Shown here piece after piece: positions 1 to 7,796 of a DNA stretch of 25,281 nucleotides. Source of the stretch: JALJPB01 sp963933115 (GTDB lineage: Bacteria; Pseudomonadota; Gammaproteobacteria; Enterobacterales; Alteromonadaceae); assembly GCA_963933115.1 (NCBI GenBank), contig CAWVSL010000042.1, positions 1 through 25,281 of the forward strand, read 5' to 3'. The translations under genes and the position numbers were made by a program. Each line of letters opens with the position of its first letter. Position 1 is the stretch's first letter. The notes beneath the pieces were generated by a model that saw only the letters and a list, made by a program, of their open reading frames with translations, had not been told where the DNA came from and did not search any database.

Positions 1-45
1 GAGGTGAACAAAATTAACAGCTCCCTAACTGATAAGACCAGTATT

Positions 46-76
46 TTGCTGCTATATTCTGCGAAAACGCTATAAT
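46..76 (+). promoter_or_regulatory. candidate sigma70 promoter upstream of aroQ-accBC
   Basis: A perfect -10 hexamer TATAAT lies at 71-76 and a weak -35-like TTGCTG at 46-51, with a long 19-bp spacer. A second, poorer pair (TTGTTG at 108-113, TATGTA at 130-135, spacer 16) lies closer to aroQ. Either could drive the aroQ-accB-accC unit. This is motif matching by eye only. Confidence 0.3.
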
Positions 77-185
77 AAGAGGCTAATTTAAAAAAACATA
101 AATATTTTTGTTGTTATTTATCCCAAGCCTATGTATTTTGTGTAAAGCTTATAGATAATCAAAAATAAACGGACGTTTCCCGAAG

Positions 186-644
186 ATGAGTGCAAAGTTT
201 AGAGTTTTAGTCCTAAATGGCCCTAACTTAAATATGTTAGGTAAACGTGAACCTGAAATATATGGCTCGCAGACATTAGATCAGATTATCGAGAAACTAT
301 CGATAACGGCTCAAAAAATTAATATTGAACTCCAGCATTTGCAATCAAATGCTGAGGATGAGCTGATTGATAAAATACATCAGTCGTTCAACAGTGTTGA
401 TTTTATCATTATAAATCCAGCCGCCTTTACTCACACGAGTGTTGCATTACGTGATGCCTTACTCTCAGTAAACATTCCTTTTATCGAAGTACATTTATCG
501 AATGTGCATGCCAGAGAGGCTTTTAGAAAGCACTCTTACTTCTCGGATGTTGCTATGGGTGTTATCTGTGGATTAGGCAGTAAAGGTTATGACTACGCAT
601 TAGAGGCTGCAAATGCTTTTCTTGAAAAAAAGCAACAACCCTAA
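186..644 (+). CDS. aroQ: 3-dehydroquinate dehydratase, type II
   Basis: Converts 3-dehydroquinate to 3-dehydroshikimate in the shikimate pathway, in the cytoplasm. The 152-residue length is typical of the small dodecameric type II family, which is unrelated to the Schiff-base type I enzyme. Visible family motifs are the N-terminal NGPNLNMLG loop (residues 11-19), the catalytic R21 and Y26 of the flexible lid (REPEIYG), the INPAAFTHTS segment (77-85), and EVHLSN with the catalytic His103, followed by R114. The start ATG at 186 matches the usual N-terminus, although no strong Shine-Dalgarno is seen in front of it. It is followed by accB after 104 bp on the same strand, an aroQ-accB-accC order common in gammaproteobacteria and probably co-transcribed. 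Identification is secure. Confidence 0.96.
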   Translation: MSAKFRVLVLNGPNLNMLGKREPEIYGSQTLDQIIEKLSITAQKINIELQHLQSNAEDELIDKIHQSFNSVDFIIINPAAFTHTSVALRDALLSVNIPFIEVHLSNVHAREAFRKHSYFSDVAMGVICGLGSKGYDYALEAANAFLEKKQQP

Positions 645-693
645 ATTTAATACAACGTTAACTTATTGAAGTTAGCTATTATTTATAACAAAT

Positions 694-719
694 TTTATTT
701 GCTTTTATTGGCAAATAAA
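694..719. other. AT-rich stem-loop between aroQ and accB
   Basis: A perfect 9-bp stem (TTTATTTGC at 694-702 pairing with GCAAATAAA at 711-719) encloses an 8-nt loop. It is not followed by a clean T tract, so it is unlikely to be a strong terminator. It could stabilise or process the message between aroQ and accB, or be an incidental AT-rich hairpin. Confidence 0.4.
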
Positions 720-748
720 TAAAATCATAGACAAAACAAGGTATTCCA

Positions 749-1189
749 ATGGATATTCGTAAAATAAAAAAACTTATCGAATTAGTACAAGAATCAGGTA
801 TTAATGAACTAGAAATATCTGAAGGTGAAGAGTCAGTAAGAATATGTCGAGGAGCGGTTATGACGTCAGCTCCGGTTATGGCCCCTCCTGTTGCTGCACC
901 TGCTTTAATGGCAGCCCCAGCAGTTGCCACTGAAACTGCTGCACCCGTTGCTTCGGGCCATGAGGTTCGTTCACCAATGGTTGGTACCTTTTACGGTTCT
1001 GCATCACCTGAGTCGCCAGCATTTGTTGCCATTGGCCAACACGTTAACGCCGGTGATACTTTATGTATTATTGAAGCAATGAAAATGATGAACCAAATTG
1101 AAGCAGACAAATCTGGTGTTATTAAGGCTATTTTAGTGCAAAACGAAGATGCTATTGAATTTGACCAACCGCTATTCATCATTGAATAA
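749..1189 (+). CDS. accB: acetyl-CoA carboxylase biotin carboxyl carrier protein
   Basis: Carries the biotin of acetyl-CoA carboxylase, which makes malonyl-CoA for fatty-acid synthesis. The 146-residue protein has the usual three parts: an N-terminal domain beginning MDIRKIKKLIELV, a flexible Ala/Pro linker (about residues 40-68), and a C-terminal biotinyl domain. The biotinylation motif EAMKMMN places the modified lysine at Lys112. The Ala/Pro linker and the SPMVGTFY segment are typical. The start ATG is preceded by AAGGTATTCC; accC has a nearly identical leader (AAGGGTATTCC), so both starts look well chosen. accC begins 22 bp downstream and BirA, encoded elsewhere, would attach the biotin. 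AccA and AccD are not in this window. Confidence 0.97.
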   Translation: MDIRKIKKLIELVQESGINELEISEGEESVRICRGAVMTSAPVMAPPVAAPALMAAPAVATETAAPVASGHEVRSPMVGTFYGSASPESPAFVAIGQHVNAGDTLCIIEAMKMMNQIEADKSGVIKAILVQNEDAIEFDQPLFIIE

Positions 1190-1211
1190 GCCCAACCAAA
1201 AAGGGTATTCC

Positions 1212-2558
1212 ATGTTAGATAAAGTTGTTATCGCCAACCGAGGCGAAATTGCACTAAGAATATTGCGGGCATGTAAAGAGCTAGGCATTAAAACAGTGGC
1301 TGTGCATTCTACTGCCGATCGAAACTTAAAACACGTGCTTTTAGCCGATGAAACTATCTGTATTGGTAAAGCATCCGCTCCTGAAAGCTACCTTAATATT
1401 CCTGCAATAATAACCGCGGCAGAAGTAACAAATGCCGTTGCTATTCATCCAGGTTATGGCTTTTTAGCCGAAAATGCAGATTTTGCCGAACAAGTTGAAA
1501 AGTCTGGTTTTGCTTTTATCGGTCCAAAAGCCGAAAGTATTCGTATTATGGGTGATAAAGTTGCCGCCATCAGGGCAATGAAAGTAGCCGGCGTTCCTTG
1601 TGTTCCTGGTTCAGATGGCCCACTAAATGATGACGAAAAAGCCAACAAAGCCCACGCTAAACGTATTGGTTACCCTATTATCGTTAAAGCTGCCGGTGGT
1701 GGTGGTGGTCGTGGTATGCGGGTTGTGCGTACGGAAGAAGCATTGATAGAGTCTATAGCTTTAACGAAAAGAGAAGCGGGTACTATTTTCAAAAATGACA
1801 TGGTTTATATGGAAAAATTTCTTGAGAACCCTCGTCATGTTGAAATTCAAATAATGGCCGATGGACAAGGTGCAGCAATACACTTAGGTGAACGTGATTG
1901 TTCGATGCAACGTCGTCATCAAAAAGTAGTTGAAGAAGCGCCAGCACCCGGTATTACCCCTGAAATGCGCGCTAGAATTGGTGAACGTTGTTGTAAAGCG
2001 TGTATTGACATTAACTACCGCGGCGCAGGCACTTTTGAGTTCTTGTATGAAAATGGTGAGTTCTATTTCATTGAAATGAATACCCGTATTCAAGTTGAGC
2101 ATCCAGTAACAGAAATGATTACCGGTGTAGATTTAATCAAGGAGCAATTACGTGTTGCTGCTGGTCAACCATTATCATACACCCAAGATGATATTAAAGT
2201 ATCTGGTCACTCAATTGAGTGTCGCATTAATGCAGAAGACCCACGTACCTTTATACCCTCACCGGGTAAAATTACTCGTTTCCATCCCCCGGGTGGTTTA
2301 GGTGTTCGTTGGGACTCTCATATTTATGCTGATTATACCGTGCCGCCACATTATGACTCGATGATCGGTAAATTGATTACTTGGGGTGATAATCGTGATG
2401 TCGCTATGGCTCGCATGCGAAACGCATTAAGTGAGTTAGTCATTGATGGTATTAAAACCAATATCGCTTTGCATATTGATATTTTAAACGATCAAGGTTT
2501 TGTCAATGGTGGTGCTAATATTCACTATCTAGAAAAGAAACTTGATGAGAATAGCTAG
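1212..2558 (+). CDS. accC: acetyl-CoA carboxylase biotin carboxylase subunit
   Basis: ATP-dependent carboxylation of the biotin on AccB, the first half-reaction of acetyl-CoA carboxylase. From the ATG at 1212 the protein is 448 residues, matching the roughly 449 of E. coli. An in-frame ATG at 1149 would add 21 residues and lie inside accB, so 1212 is preferred; it has an AAGGG Shine-Dalgarno at 1201-1205 and gives the canonical MLDKVVIANRGEIALR start. Visible motifs are the N-terminal pre-ATP-grasp domain, the glycine-rich ATP-grasp loop KAAGGGGGRGMRVV, the HVEIQIMAD segment, ERDCSMQRRHQKVVEEAP, FEFLYENGEFYFIEMN and TRIQVEHPVTE of the active site, and the C-terminal domain with GHSIECRINAEDP. 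A rho-independent terminator follows, ending the aroQ-accB-accC unit. Confidence 0.97.
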   Translation: MLDKVVIANRGEIALRILRACKELGIKTVAVHSTADRNLKHVLLADETICIGKASAPESYLNIPAIITAAEVTNAVAIHPGYGFLAENADFAEQVEKSGFAFIGPKAESIRIMGDKVAAIRAMKVAGVPCVPGSDGPLNDDEKANKAHAKRIGYPIIVKAAGGGGGRGMRVVRTEEALIESIALTKREAGTIFKNDMVYMEKFLENPRHVEIQIMADGQGAAIHLGERDCSMQRRHQKVVEEAPAPGITPEMRARIGERCCKACIDINYRGAGTFEFLYENGEFYFIEMNTRIQVEHPVTEMITGVDLIKEQLRVAAGQPLSYTQDDIKVSGHSIECRINAEDPRTFIPSPGKITRFHPPGGLGVRWDSHIYADYTVPPHYDSMIGKLITWGDNRDVAMARMRNALSELVIDGIKTNIALHIDILNDQGFVNGGANIHYLEKKLDENS

Positions 2559-2585
2559 TCATATTTTTTAACGCTACTATTTTAT

Positions 2586-2613
2586 AAAGCCTCGTTTTAC
2601 GGGGCTTTTTTAT
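2586..2613 (+). terminator. rho-independent terminator after accC
   Basis: AAGCCTCG (2587-2594) pairs with CGGGGCTT around a TTTTA loop, with one G-U pair, and is followed by a run of T. It lies 28 bp past the accC stop codon. Confidence 0.85.
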
Positions 2614-2680
2614 ATCTAGCTTAGTGCATTATAGACGCGAAAAATAAAGTACTGATAAAGATAAATTCTCTTGTTGGCCG

Positions 2681-2686
2681 TATAAT
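2681..2686 (+). promoter_or_regulatory. candidate -10 box for the small Cys-rich gene
   Basis: A perfect TATAAT at 2681-2686 lies after the accC terminator and 33-38 bp before the ATG at 2719. No good -35 is seen at the standard distance. If used, transcription would start near 2693, which would leave a short leader and exclude the tiny ORF beginning at 2690. Confidence 0.35.
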
Positions 2687-2718
2687 AATATGAGTACAAT
2701 AGCGATATATTGTTTCAA

Positions 2719-2895
2719 ATGAGTACCTCAATGACAGTCCCTTTAGAAAAACCTTCCCCTCCTGCTGATGATGACTGTTGTGGTGGCGGTGCTTGTAATC
2801 CCTGTGTCTGGGATCATTATTACGCCGAATTACAAAAATGGCGCATTGCCAAGGCTAAACTGAAAGAACAAGAAAATACCTGCCCTCAAAAATAG
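2719..2895 (+). CDS. small oxidoreductase-like domain protein (OXLD1/PF09791-like)
   Basis: A 58-residue Cys-rich protein. The core DDDCCGGGACNPCVWDHYY matches what is known of the oxidoreductase-like N-terminal domain family (PPxPxxCCxxGCxxCVWDxYxxEL), found as short stand-alone proteins in many proteobacteria and in eukaryotic OXLD1. Four Cys (CC, AC, PC) in a short span suggest metal or Fe-S binding, but this is inference, since the bacterial function is not established as far as I know. The tail is basic and helical (ELQKWRIAKAKLKEQE). The start is uncertain: TTG at 2710, ATG at 2719 and ATG at 2731 are all in frame and none has a good Shine-Dalgarno; 2719 is chosen because it suits the -10 at 2681. 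It converges with elbB, leaving only 14 bp between the two stops. Confidence 0.8.
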   Translation: MSTSMTVPLEKPSPPADDDCCGGGACNPCVWDHYYAELQKWRIAKAKLKEQENTCPQK

Positions 2896-2909
2896 CCTGT
2901 TAATGTCGA

Positions 2910-3563
2910 CTAACTCATCGCAATAACCGTTTTAACCAAGCGACTTATGCCCATAGCAGCTTCACTTATTGTTGTTGCCAACATATAAGCGGGTGTTGAT
3001 ACGACATTGTTATCTTTATCAATAATGACGCGCTTAACATCCGCTTCAATATGTTCCATGCCCATGTCAACAATTGACTCTGCTGTGGCTGCATCATTGC
3101 CAATAGTACCTTTTACACCCTTAGGGTAAATCAGTGGTAACATCGCTGCTGCAATGCACATATAGCCTGCAGGTTTCTGGGTTTGAGCAAAGGCTTGACA
3201 CATTTTAAGCACTTGCTCATTAACCTGACAATCACTGCCCTTTAAACCAAAATCTGATAAATTTTTAGCAGCACCAAAACCACCGGGGACAATTAATGCA
3301 TCCCATTCGTCGATATAAAATTCACTCATATCTTCGACATCTCCTCGAGCAATGCGAGCAGACTCTACTAATACATTGCGCGTTTCATCTTCGCTAATCC
3401 CCCCAGTTAAGTGGTTAATGACGTGATGCTGGTTAATATTAGGTGCAAAACAGCGGTAACTAGCGCCACATTGATCGATAGCTAAGAGCGTTAATACCGC
3501 CTCCTGAATTTCTGTGCCGTCATATACGCCGGAGCCACTCAGAATCACTGCTATTTTTTTCAT
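2910..3563 (-). CDS. elbB: isoprenoid biosynthesis glyoxalase ElbB (DJ-1/PfpI superfamily)
   Basis: A 217-residue class I glutamine-amidotransferase-like protein of the DJ-1/PfpI superfamily. E. coli ElbB has glyoxalase III-type activity and was linked to isoprenoid (lycopene) yield; its physiological role is still vague. The sequence shows the family start MKKIAVILSGSGVYDGTEIQE, the DALIVPGGFGAAKNLSDF segment (residues 88-105), and the nucleophile elbow GYMCIAAAML with Cys136 as the probable catalytic residue. The start ATG at 3563 follows a GGGAGA Shine-Dalgarno. It lies 76 bp downstream of the MFS exporter on the same strand, so the two could be co-transcribed, though no functional link is obvious. 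Confidence 0.93.
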   Translation of the reverse strand: MKKIAVILSGSGVYDGTEIQEAVLTLLAIDQCGASYRCFAPNINQHHVINHLTGGISEDETRNVLVESARIARGDVEDMSEFYIDEWDALIVPGGFGAAKNLSDFGLKGSDCQVNEQVLKMCQAFAQTQKPAGYMCIAAAMLPLIYPKGVKGTIGNDAATAESIVDMGMEHIEADVKRVIIDKDNNVVSTPAYMLATTISEAAMGISRLVKTVIAMS

Positions 3564-3639
3564 TATTTCTCCCGTTAATAAACTAAAGACTGTTACTTTT
3601 TTAAATTCACCGATGCTGACAGCGTAAGATCAATAGTGG

Positions 3640-4836
3640 CTAATTCAGTTGTTTAGCTTTTATCATAATTTGACATAACAATACCACTAAAACTGAGCCG
3701 CCCATTAACAACGCAAAAGGTAAGGCCGTACCGTCATAAAATACCGCTAGAATTGGCCCAGCTAAGGCGCCAATACCAAATCTTAGCGTACCAATAACAG
3801 CGGTAGCGGTACCTGATTGTTCGGCAAACTCGACTAAAACTAAGGAGTCAGCATTAACGGCAATCATTGAAATACTGCCCATTAATGGAATGACAGTCAA
3901 TAGCGTGAAAATCAGCGATAATTGCCAATAACTCGCGATTACTAGGCCAATTGATGCAACAACACTTAACAGTAAACCATAAGAGAGCATGACTCTAGAA
4001 CCTTTACGAACAACTAACTTGGTATTAATAAGATGCGCGGTCATTAACGCGATAACATTAATGGCAAATAACACACTAAAAGTAAATTCTGAGGTTTCAA
4101 AAACGGTCAAATAAACAAAAGGAATTGCGGTGATATAAGTAAAAAAGGCTAAAGATATCATCATAGAACTGATTAAGTCTAGCCGTGCCTTTTGATGGGT
4201 TAAGACAATTTTATATCGAGTAATAAAGCTCATTGCTTGACGTTTTTTGATATTTTTTGCTTCAGGTAAATAGTTAATCACCACGATTAACACCACAAAA
4301 CTGTAGGCCGCTAAAACATAAAAAATAAGTTGCCAGTTATGTAAGGTTAATAAAATGGCCCCAATAGCTGGTGCGATCATTGGGGCAACCATCATGATCA
4401 TACTGACATAAGAAAACCCCTTTGCCATATTTTTACCGTAATATTCCCTAATTGTCCCAGGGACAATCACAGTTGCCGCACTACTAATAAATGCTTGTAC
4501 AAAACGAAGGCTTAAAAACTGCTCAATATTTTGGCTGAAAGGTAAAATTAAACTCGCAAGTATAAAACCGCCAATTCCGATAACAACTAATAGTCTTCGG
4601 CTGTGTTTATCAGCCAATGGACCAAAAAATAATAAACCAAGCGCATAACCTAATAGATAGATACTAAGGGAATTTTGTACCATAGGCATATCGCTATTGA
4701 GCTCAGTCGCCATTATTGGCATGGCAGGAAGATACATATCGATAGCCAACGGCGATATCGCAAGTATTGAAGCTAATAAGGGTAAGAGGAGCTTAAGAGA
4801 AACCTGCTCTGTATTATTGCTTGGTGAGATAGTCAT
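3640..4836 (-). CDS. MFS drug-resistance exporter, Bcr/CflA (DHA1) family
   Basis: A 398-residue inner-membrane transporter with about 12 hydrophobic segments and no signal peptide beyond its first membrane helix. It starts with a short hydrophilic tail (MTISPSNNTEQVSLK), then a segment with DMYLPAMPIM, a hallmark of Bcr/CflA exporters. The MFS motif A appears as GPLADKHSRRLLVV in the loop between helices 2 and 3, and the fifth helix carries the motif-C-like APMIAPAIGAILL found in drug/proton antiporters. Substrates of the family include bicyclomycin, sulfonamides and chloramphenicol, but the substrate here cannot be read from the sequence. The Shine-Dalgarno in front of ATG 4836 is weak (AGGTTA, rather far upstream). 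Calling it bcr itself would be over-specific. Confidence 0.9.
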   Translation of the reverse strand: MTISPSNNTEQVSLKLLLPLLASILAISPLAIDMYLPAMPIMATELNSDMPMVQNSLSIYLLGYALGLLFFGPLADKHSRRLLVVIGIGGFILASLILPFSQNIEQFLSLRFVQAFISSAATVIVPGTIREYYGKNMAKGFSYVSMIMMVAPMIAPAIGAILLTLHNWQLIFYVLAAYSFVVLIVVINYLPEAKNIKKRQAMSFITRYKIVLTHQKARLDLISSMMISLAFFTYITAIPFVYLTVFETSEFTFSVLFAINVIALMTAHLINTKLVVRKGSRVMLSYGLLLSVVASIGLVIASYWQLSLIFTLLTVIPLMGSISMIAVNADSLVLVEFAEQSGTATAVIGTLRFGIGALAGPILAVFYDGTALPFALLMGGSVLVVLLCQIMIKAKQLN

Positions 4837-5232
4837 GATGTTGTTAATTAACCTGAACTGTGGGAAAGCATTAAACGATTTATCTTAGTAGTGATTATAA
4901 CTTTCACTAAAACGATTTAAAAGCACAGAAGTTGGGCAAATGAATAAACTGATAGTTCTCTTGTTTAATATTGAAAAATTTTCTCATATTGGGAGATAAA
5001 ATAACTCAACACTTAGCTAGTTCCCCGTAAATGTTATCCGATGCACCGCGTCATACGAGCACTTACCGCGGTACAGTTTTCTCTTTTTATCGTTCCGGAC
5101 CGAACCTCAACAACTACATCCATGTAATTGAGGCACTTGACTAAAGAATGGCGAGCTATCGAAGATATAAACAACACCCCAAGATTGATTTAACGCTGAC
5201 AAAGGCACAATAATTCATTGCCACAGCTATGA
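4837..5232. other. intergenic region without a gene, 396 bp
   Basis: Lies upstream of the MFS exporter and downstream of the metalloprotease, both on the minus strand. The part at 4837-4990 is AT-rich leader DNA. The part from about 5030 to 5165 is richer in G and C and looks different from its surroundings: it holds the 10-bp palindrome TACCGCGGTA (5064-5073), the block GTTCCGGACCGAAC, and the hairpin annotated separately at 5105-5133. The longest reading frame from ATG 5041 is only 28 codons, with no recognisable product. No terminator with a T tract is seen. Confidence 0.5.
5105..5133. repeat. imperfect hairpin, possible REP-like dispersed element
   Basis: CCTCAA (5105-5110) pairs with TTGAGG (5128-5133), and inside it TACAT pairs with ATGTA around a CC loop. 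Short palindromes with a TACATCCATGTA core are, from memory, common in intergenic regions of Alteromonadales. Only one copy is seen in this window, so its repeated nature is inference. Confidence 0.4.
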
Positions 5233-7677
5233 CTAACCACCAATAGGAGATCCCGGCGGGAGGTTGATTATTGTCGCTGGTGTGACTTGCTTACCATTGT
5301 CTAAGCTAAACTCAATTTGTTGTGCTAACACTTTAAATTGCGCATTCAGCCCTCTATATTTACCACTATCAAAATTATCATCAAGCCACTCGGCTAAATT
5401 GTCCAACGCCTGATATATCTCCGCACGAACTTCTGGCACTACCTCTTTATGCTGCCAAAGTGCAATTAAATGCTCGACGACTTGATGATTAACTCGTTGT
5501 TGAACTAATAAGGCTAAACCTTGCTCTGCTTTTTGATAAATCGTATGGCTTAGCACGGCATCAAGAATTTCAGCAACATTGTTTATTTTATCATGGACTG
5601 CCGCTTGCTGTTGAACTCGCGCTAACCTGACATTATTGAGTATTAACGTTAGCGTATGTTTTGCACTCGCTTCTGCGGCGGTAATGGGGTCAAAAGCCAC
5701 GCCAGTATTAGAAGTAAAACTTTCTCGATTTCTTGAGTAACCATAAGCTTTAGGAGGGATTAACTTGATAATATTAGTTGATAAAGTTAACACCTCACTT
5801 TCAAGTGTTTTTAACAAAGCAGATAATGCTTGGCTTTGTTGCTTTGCCGACACAGCTTTTAGACCTTGTGCCGCTTTCTCACTTTTTATTTCATAACTGT
5901 AATCTAGACCACCTATCATTTTTGCCGTTGCTGAAACTTGAAAACGATGAAAGTTATAAATAGGCACAAGTACCTGCTCTAACTCAGATAAAGGTCTACC
6001 ATAAGCAATGGAATTAAGACCAAAGTCGTTCAGCGCTTTTTTTCTCACCGCTAATACTCGCATTAACTCTTCACTGGCATTTTTACCATTATCCCATAAA
6101 TGCGCATTATTATTGCCACTTGAGGGGGATCGCGCATCGGGATCAGAGATAAATTTCAAGCCCTTTATTTGTGCCTGCTCAATAATATTTGCTAAATAAG
6201 TATCTTCTTGCTCAACCCCAATATCTGCATAACCATAATCAACAACCAATTTATCCCAACGGCCAATATCAGTTGCATAGGCATTACTTAAATCAATACG
6301 GCCCTCTTTTAAAGTAATCAATGGATGCGGGTAATCCATTACCGAAGCTCGGTTGTTAATACTAGCGGCAAAATTATGGGCGATACCCAGTGTATGACCA
6401 ACCTCATGAGCTGATAGTTGACGAATACGCGCTAAAGCCATTTCTTTCATTTCACTGGTATCAGTATTTTTTGTTTTAAACGGTGATGTTAGCCCTAAAG
6501 CAATTAAGTAATCTTGACGAACTCGTAAAGATCCTAACGTCACATGGCCTTTCAAAATTTCACCACTGCGGGGGTCAATAACCGAAGAGCCATAAGACCA
6601 ACCCCGAGTTGCTCTATGCACCCATTGGATAACGTTGTAGCGAACATCCATTGGGTCAGCATCTTCTGGCATCATTTTCACTTGAAAGGCATTTTTATAA
6701 CCAATAGCGGTAAACCCTTGATCCCACCAACGCGCGCCTTCAAGTAATGCACTTCTAATGGGCTCTGGTACCCCGGCATCTAAATAATAAACAATGGGTT
6801 CGACGGCTTCACTTATTTTGGCTTCAGGATTTTTTTTCTTTAATCGATGACGAGGAATATTGCGAACAATTAATGACTGGTCAATATCACTAGCATAATC
6901 GGCATATGACTCCGCCCAATAGCCACTTTGTGGATGAAAAGTTCGGCTTTGATAATTGTCATCAGGTAGTTTAATTAACGAATGGTGTAAATTTACAGTA
7001 ACCGCGTTTGAGTCAGGTGTCACACTACGTAAATAATCGCCAGCGTCTGAACCTTTATAAGTGACCGTGGCTTCTAATTCAGTATTATTTGGAAAAGCCT
7101 TTGTGCGGTCAATATAAAGACCGCTTCGGCTTACATCTATTTTATAATTTCCTTGTTTACGACGTTTGAGTTGCGACGATAAATTATGAATATCTGATAA
7201 TAAAAAAGGGGTGTAATCAATGAGTACGCGTTGTTTATTTTTACTGACTTGCTCAACCTTAAATCCCCAAATAATTGAACTTGCAAAAGCCTCATTTACC
7301 GCCTGTTTTTCAAGTGGGTTATCGGTATCTGCTCGGTAATAACTATTAAGCTGCCGTAAAAAAACTTTATCGCCAACACGTTCAAACTTCACTAGACGCG
7401 TATCGCCGAGCTGTCCTCTGTCAAGGCCAATATCATTTGAACCAATACCATGAGGCATAGCACTTTGAAATAAAAATTCTTGATTAAACCGATTGATTTC
7501 TAAATAAATCCTCCCCTTTTCTTCATCATGAAAAAAAGAGAAATAGCCTTTATGCTCCACTTTATTTTTAATGAAATGCTCAAATGTCACTATTGTAGTT
7601 TCCGCCACGGCAGTCAGCGAGACAATAAAAATCAAGCCACTCATTAGTGCTATCATTGATTTACTCAAAACTCTCAT
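5233..7677 (-). CDS. secreted zinc-dependent metalloprotease, DUF5117/DUF4953 family
   Basis: An 814-residue exported protein of the large, poorly characterised zinc metalloprotease family usually annotated with DUF5118, DUF5117 and DUF4953. The start is placed at ATG 7677, because it follows an AAAGGAT Shine-Dalgarno and opens a clean signal peptide (MRVLSKSMIALMSGLIFIVSLTAVA, in two pieces: basic start, hydrophobic core, likely cut after Ala25). An in-frame ATG at 7761 would add 28 residues that hide it. The metzincin-type motif HEVGHTLGIAH puts the zinc ligands at His424, His428 and His434 and the catalytic Glu at 425. The N-terminal half is beta-rich, and the C-terminal part after about residue 520 is mostly helical. 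The protein ends in the family-like PPGSPIGG. Substrate is unknown; periplasmic or extracellular proteolysis is the reasonable guess. Confidence 0.88.
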   Translation of the reverse strand: MRVLSKSMIALMSGLIFIVSLTAVAETTIVTFEHFIKNKVEHKGYFSFFHDEEKGRIYLEINRFNQEFLFQSAMPHGIGSNDIGLDRGQLGDTRLVKFERVGDKVFLRQLNSYYRADTDNPLEKQAVNEAFASSIIWGFKVEQVSKNKQRVLIDYTPFLLSDIHNLSSQLKRRKQGNYKIDVSRSGLYIDRTKAFPNNTELEATVTYKGSDAGDYLRSVTPDSNAVTVNLHHSLIKLPDDNYQSRTFHPQSGYWAESYADYASDIDQSLIVRNIPRHRLKKKNPEAKISEAVEPIVYYLDAGVPEPIRSALLEGARWWDQGFTAIGYKNAFQVKMMPEDADPMDVRYNVIQWVHRATRGWSYGSSVIDPRSGEILKGHVTLGSLRVRQDYLIALGLTSPFKTKNTDTSEMKEMALARIRQLSAHEVGHTLGIAHNFAASINNRASVMDYPHPLITLKEGRIDLSNAYATDIGRWDKLVVDYGYADIGVEQEDTYLANIIEQAQIKGLKFISDPDARSPSSGNNNAHLWDNGKNASEELMRVLAVRKKALNDFGLNSIAYGRPLSELEQVLVPIYNFHRFQVSATAKMIGGLDYSYEIKSEKAAQGLKAVSAKQQSQALSALLKTLESEVLTLSTNIIKLIPPKAYGYSRNRESFTSNTGVAFDPITAAEASAKHTLTLILNNVRLARVQQQAAVHDKINNVAEILDAVLSHTIYQKAEQGLALLVQQRVNHQVVEHLIALWQHKEVVPEVRAEIYQALDNLAEWLDDNFDSGKYRGLNAQFKVLAQQIEFSLDNGKQVTPATIINLPPGSPIGG

Positions 7678-7687
7678 CGTTAATCCT

Positions 7688-7716
7688 TTGTTATTCTTAT
7701 ACTGAAACCGTATAAT
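7688..7716 (+). promoter_or_regulatory. candidate sigma70 promoter for fbp
   Basis: TTGTTA (7688-7693) and a perfect TATAAT (7711-7716) are separated by 17 bp. The start would lie near 7723, giving an untranslated leader of about 75 nt before the fbp ATG. Confidence 0.5.
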
Positions 7717-7724
7717 TGCTTCAA
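7696..7724 (-). promoter_or_regulatory. candidate sigma70 promoter for the metalloprotease
   Basis: On the minus strand TTGAAG (7724-7719) and TATAAG (7701-7696) are separated by exactly 17 bp. Transcription would start near 7689, leaving a very short leader that begins about at the Shine-Dalgarno. It overlaps the fbp promoter on the other strand. Confidence 0.4.
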
Positions 7725-7796
7725 CGCACTTGCTCGATAGCCACTCATTTCTATCAAGCAAAATTCACAACTACTTTAAATTATTTAGGTCATACA

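Noticed and set aside
1149..1211. Longer N-terminus for AccC
   Set aside because: The 21 extra residues lie inside accB and are not found in the family; ATG 1212 has a Shine-Dalgarno.
2690..2722. A 10-codon upstream ORF (MSTIAIYCFK) whose TGA overlaps the ATG at 2719
   Set aside because: The -10 box at 2681-2686 would start transcription near 2693, after its ATG, and it has no ribosome-binding site; likely chance.
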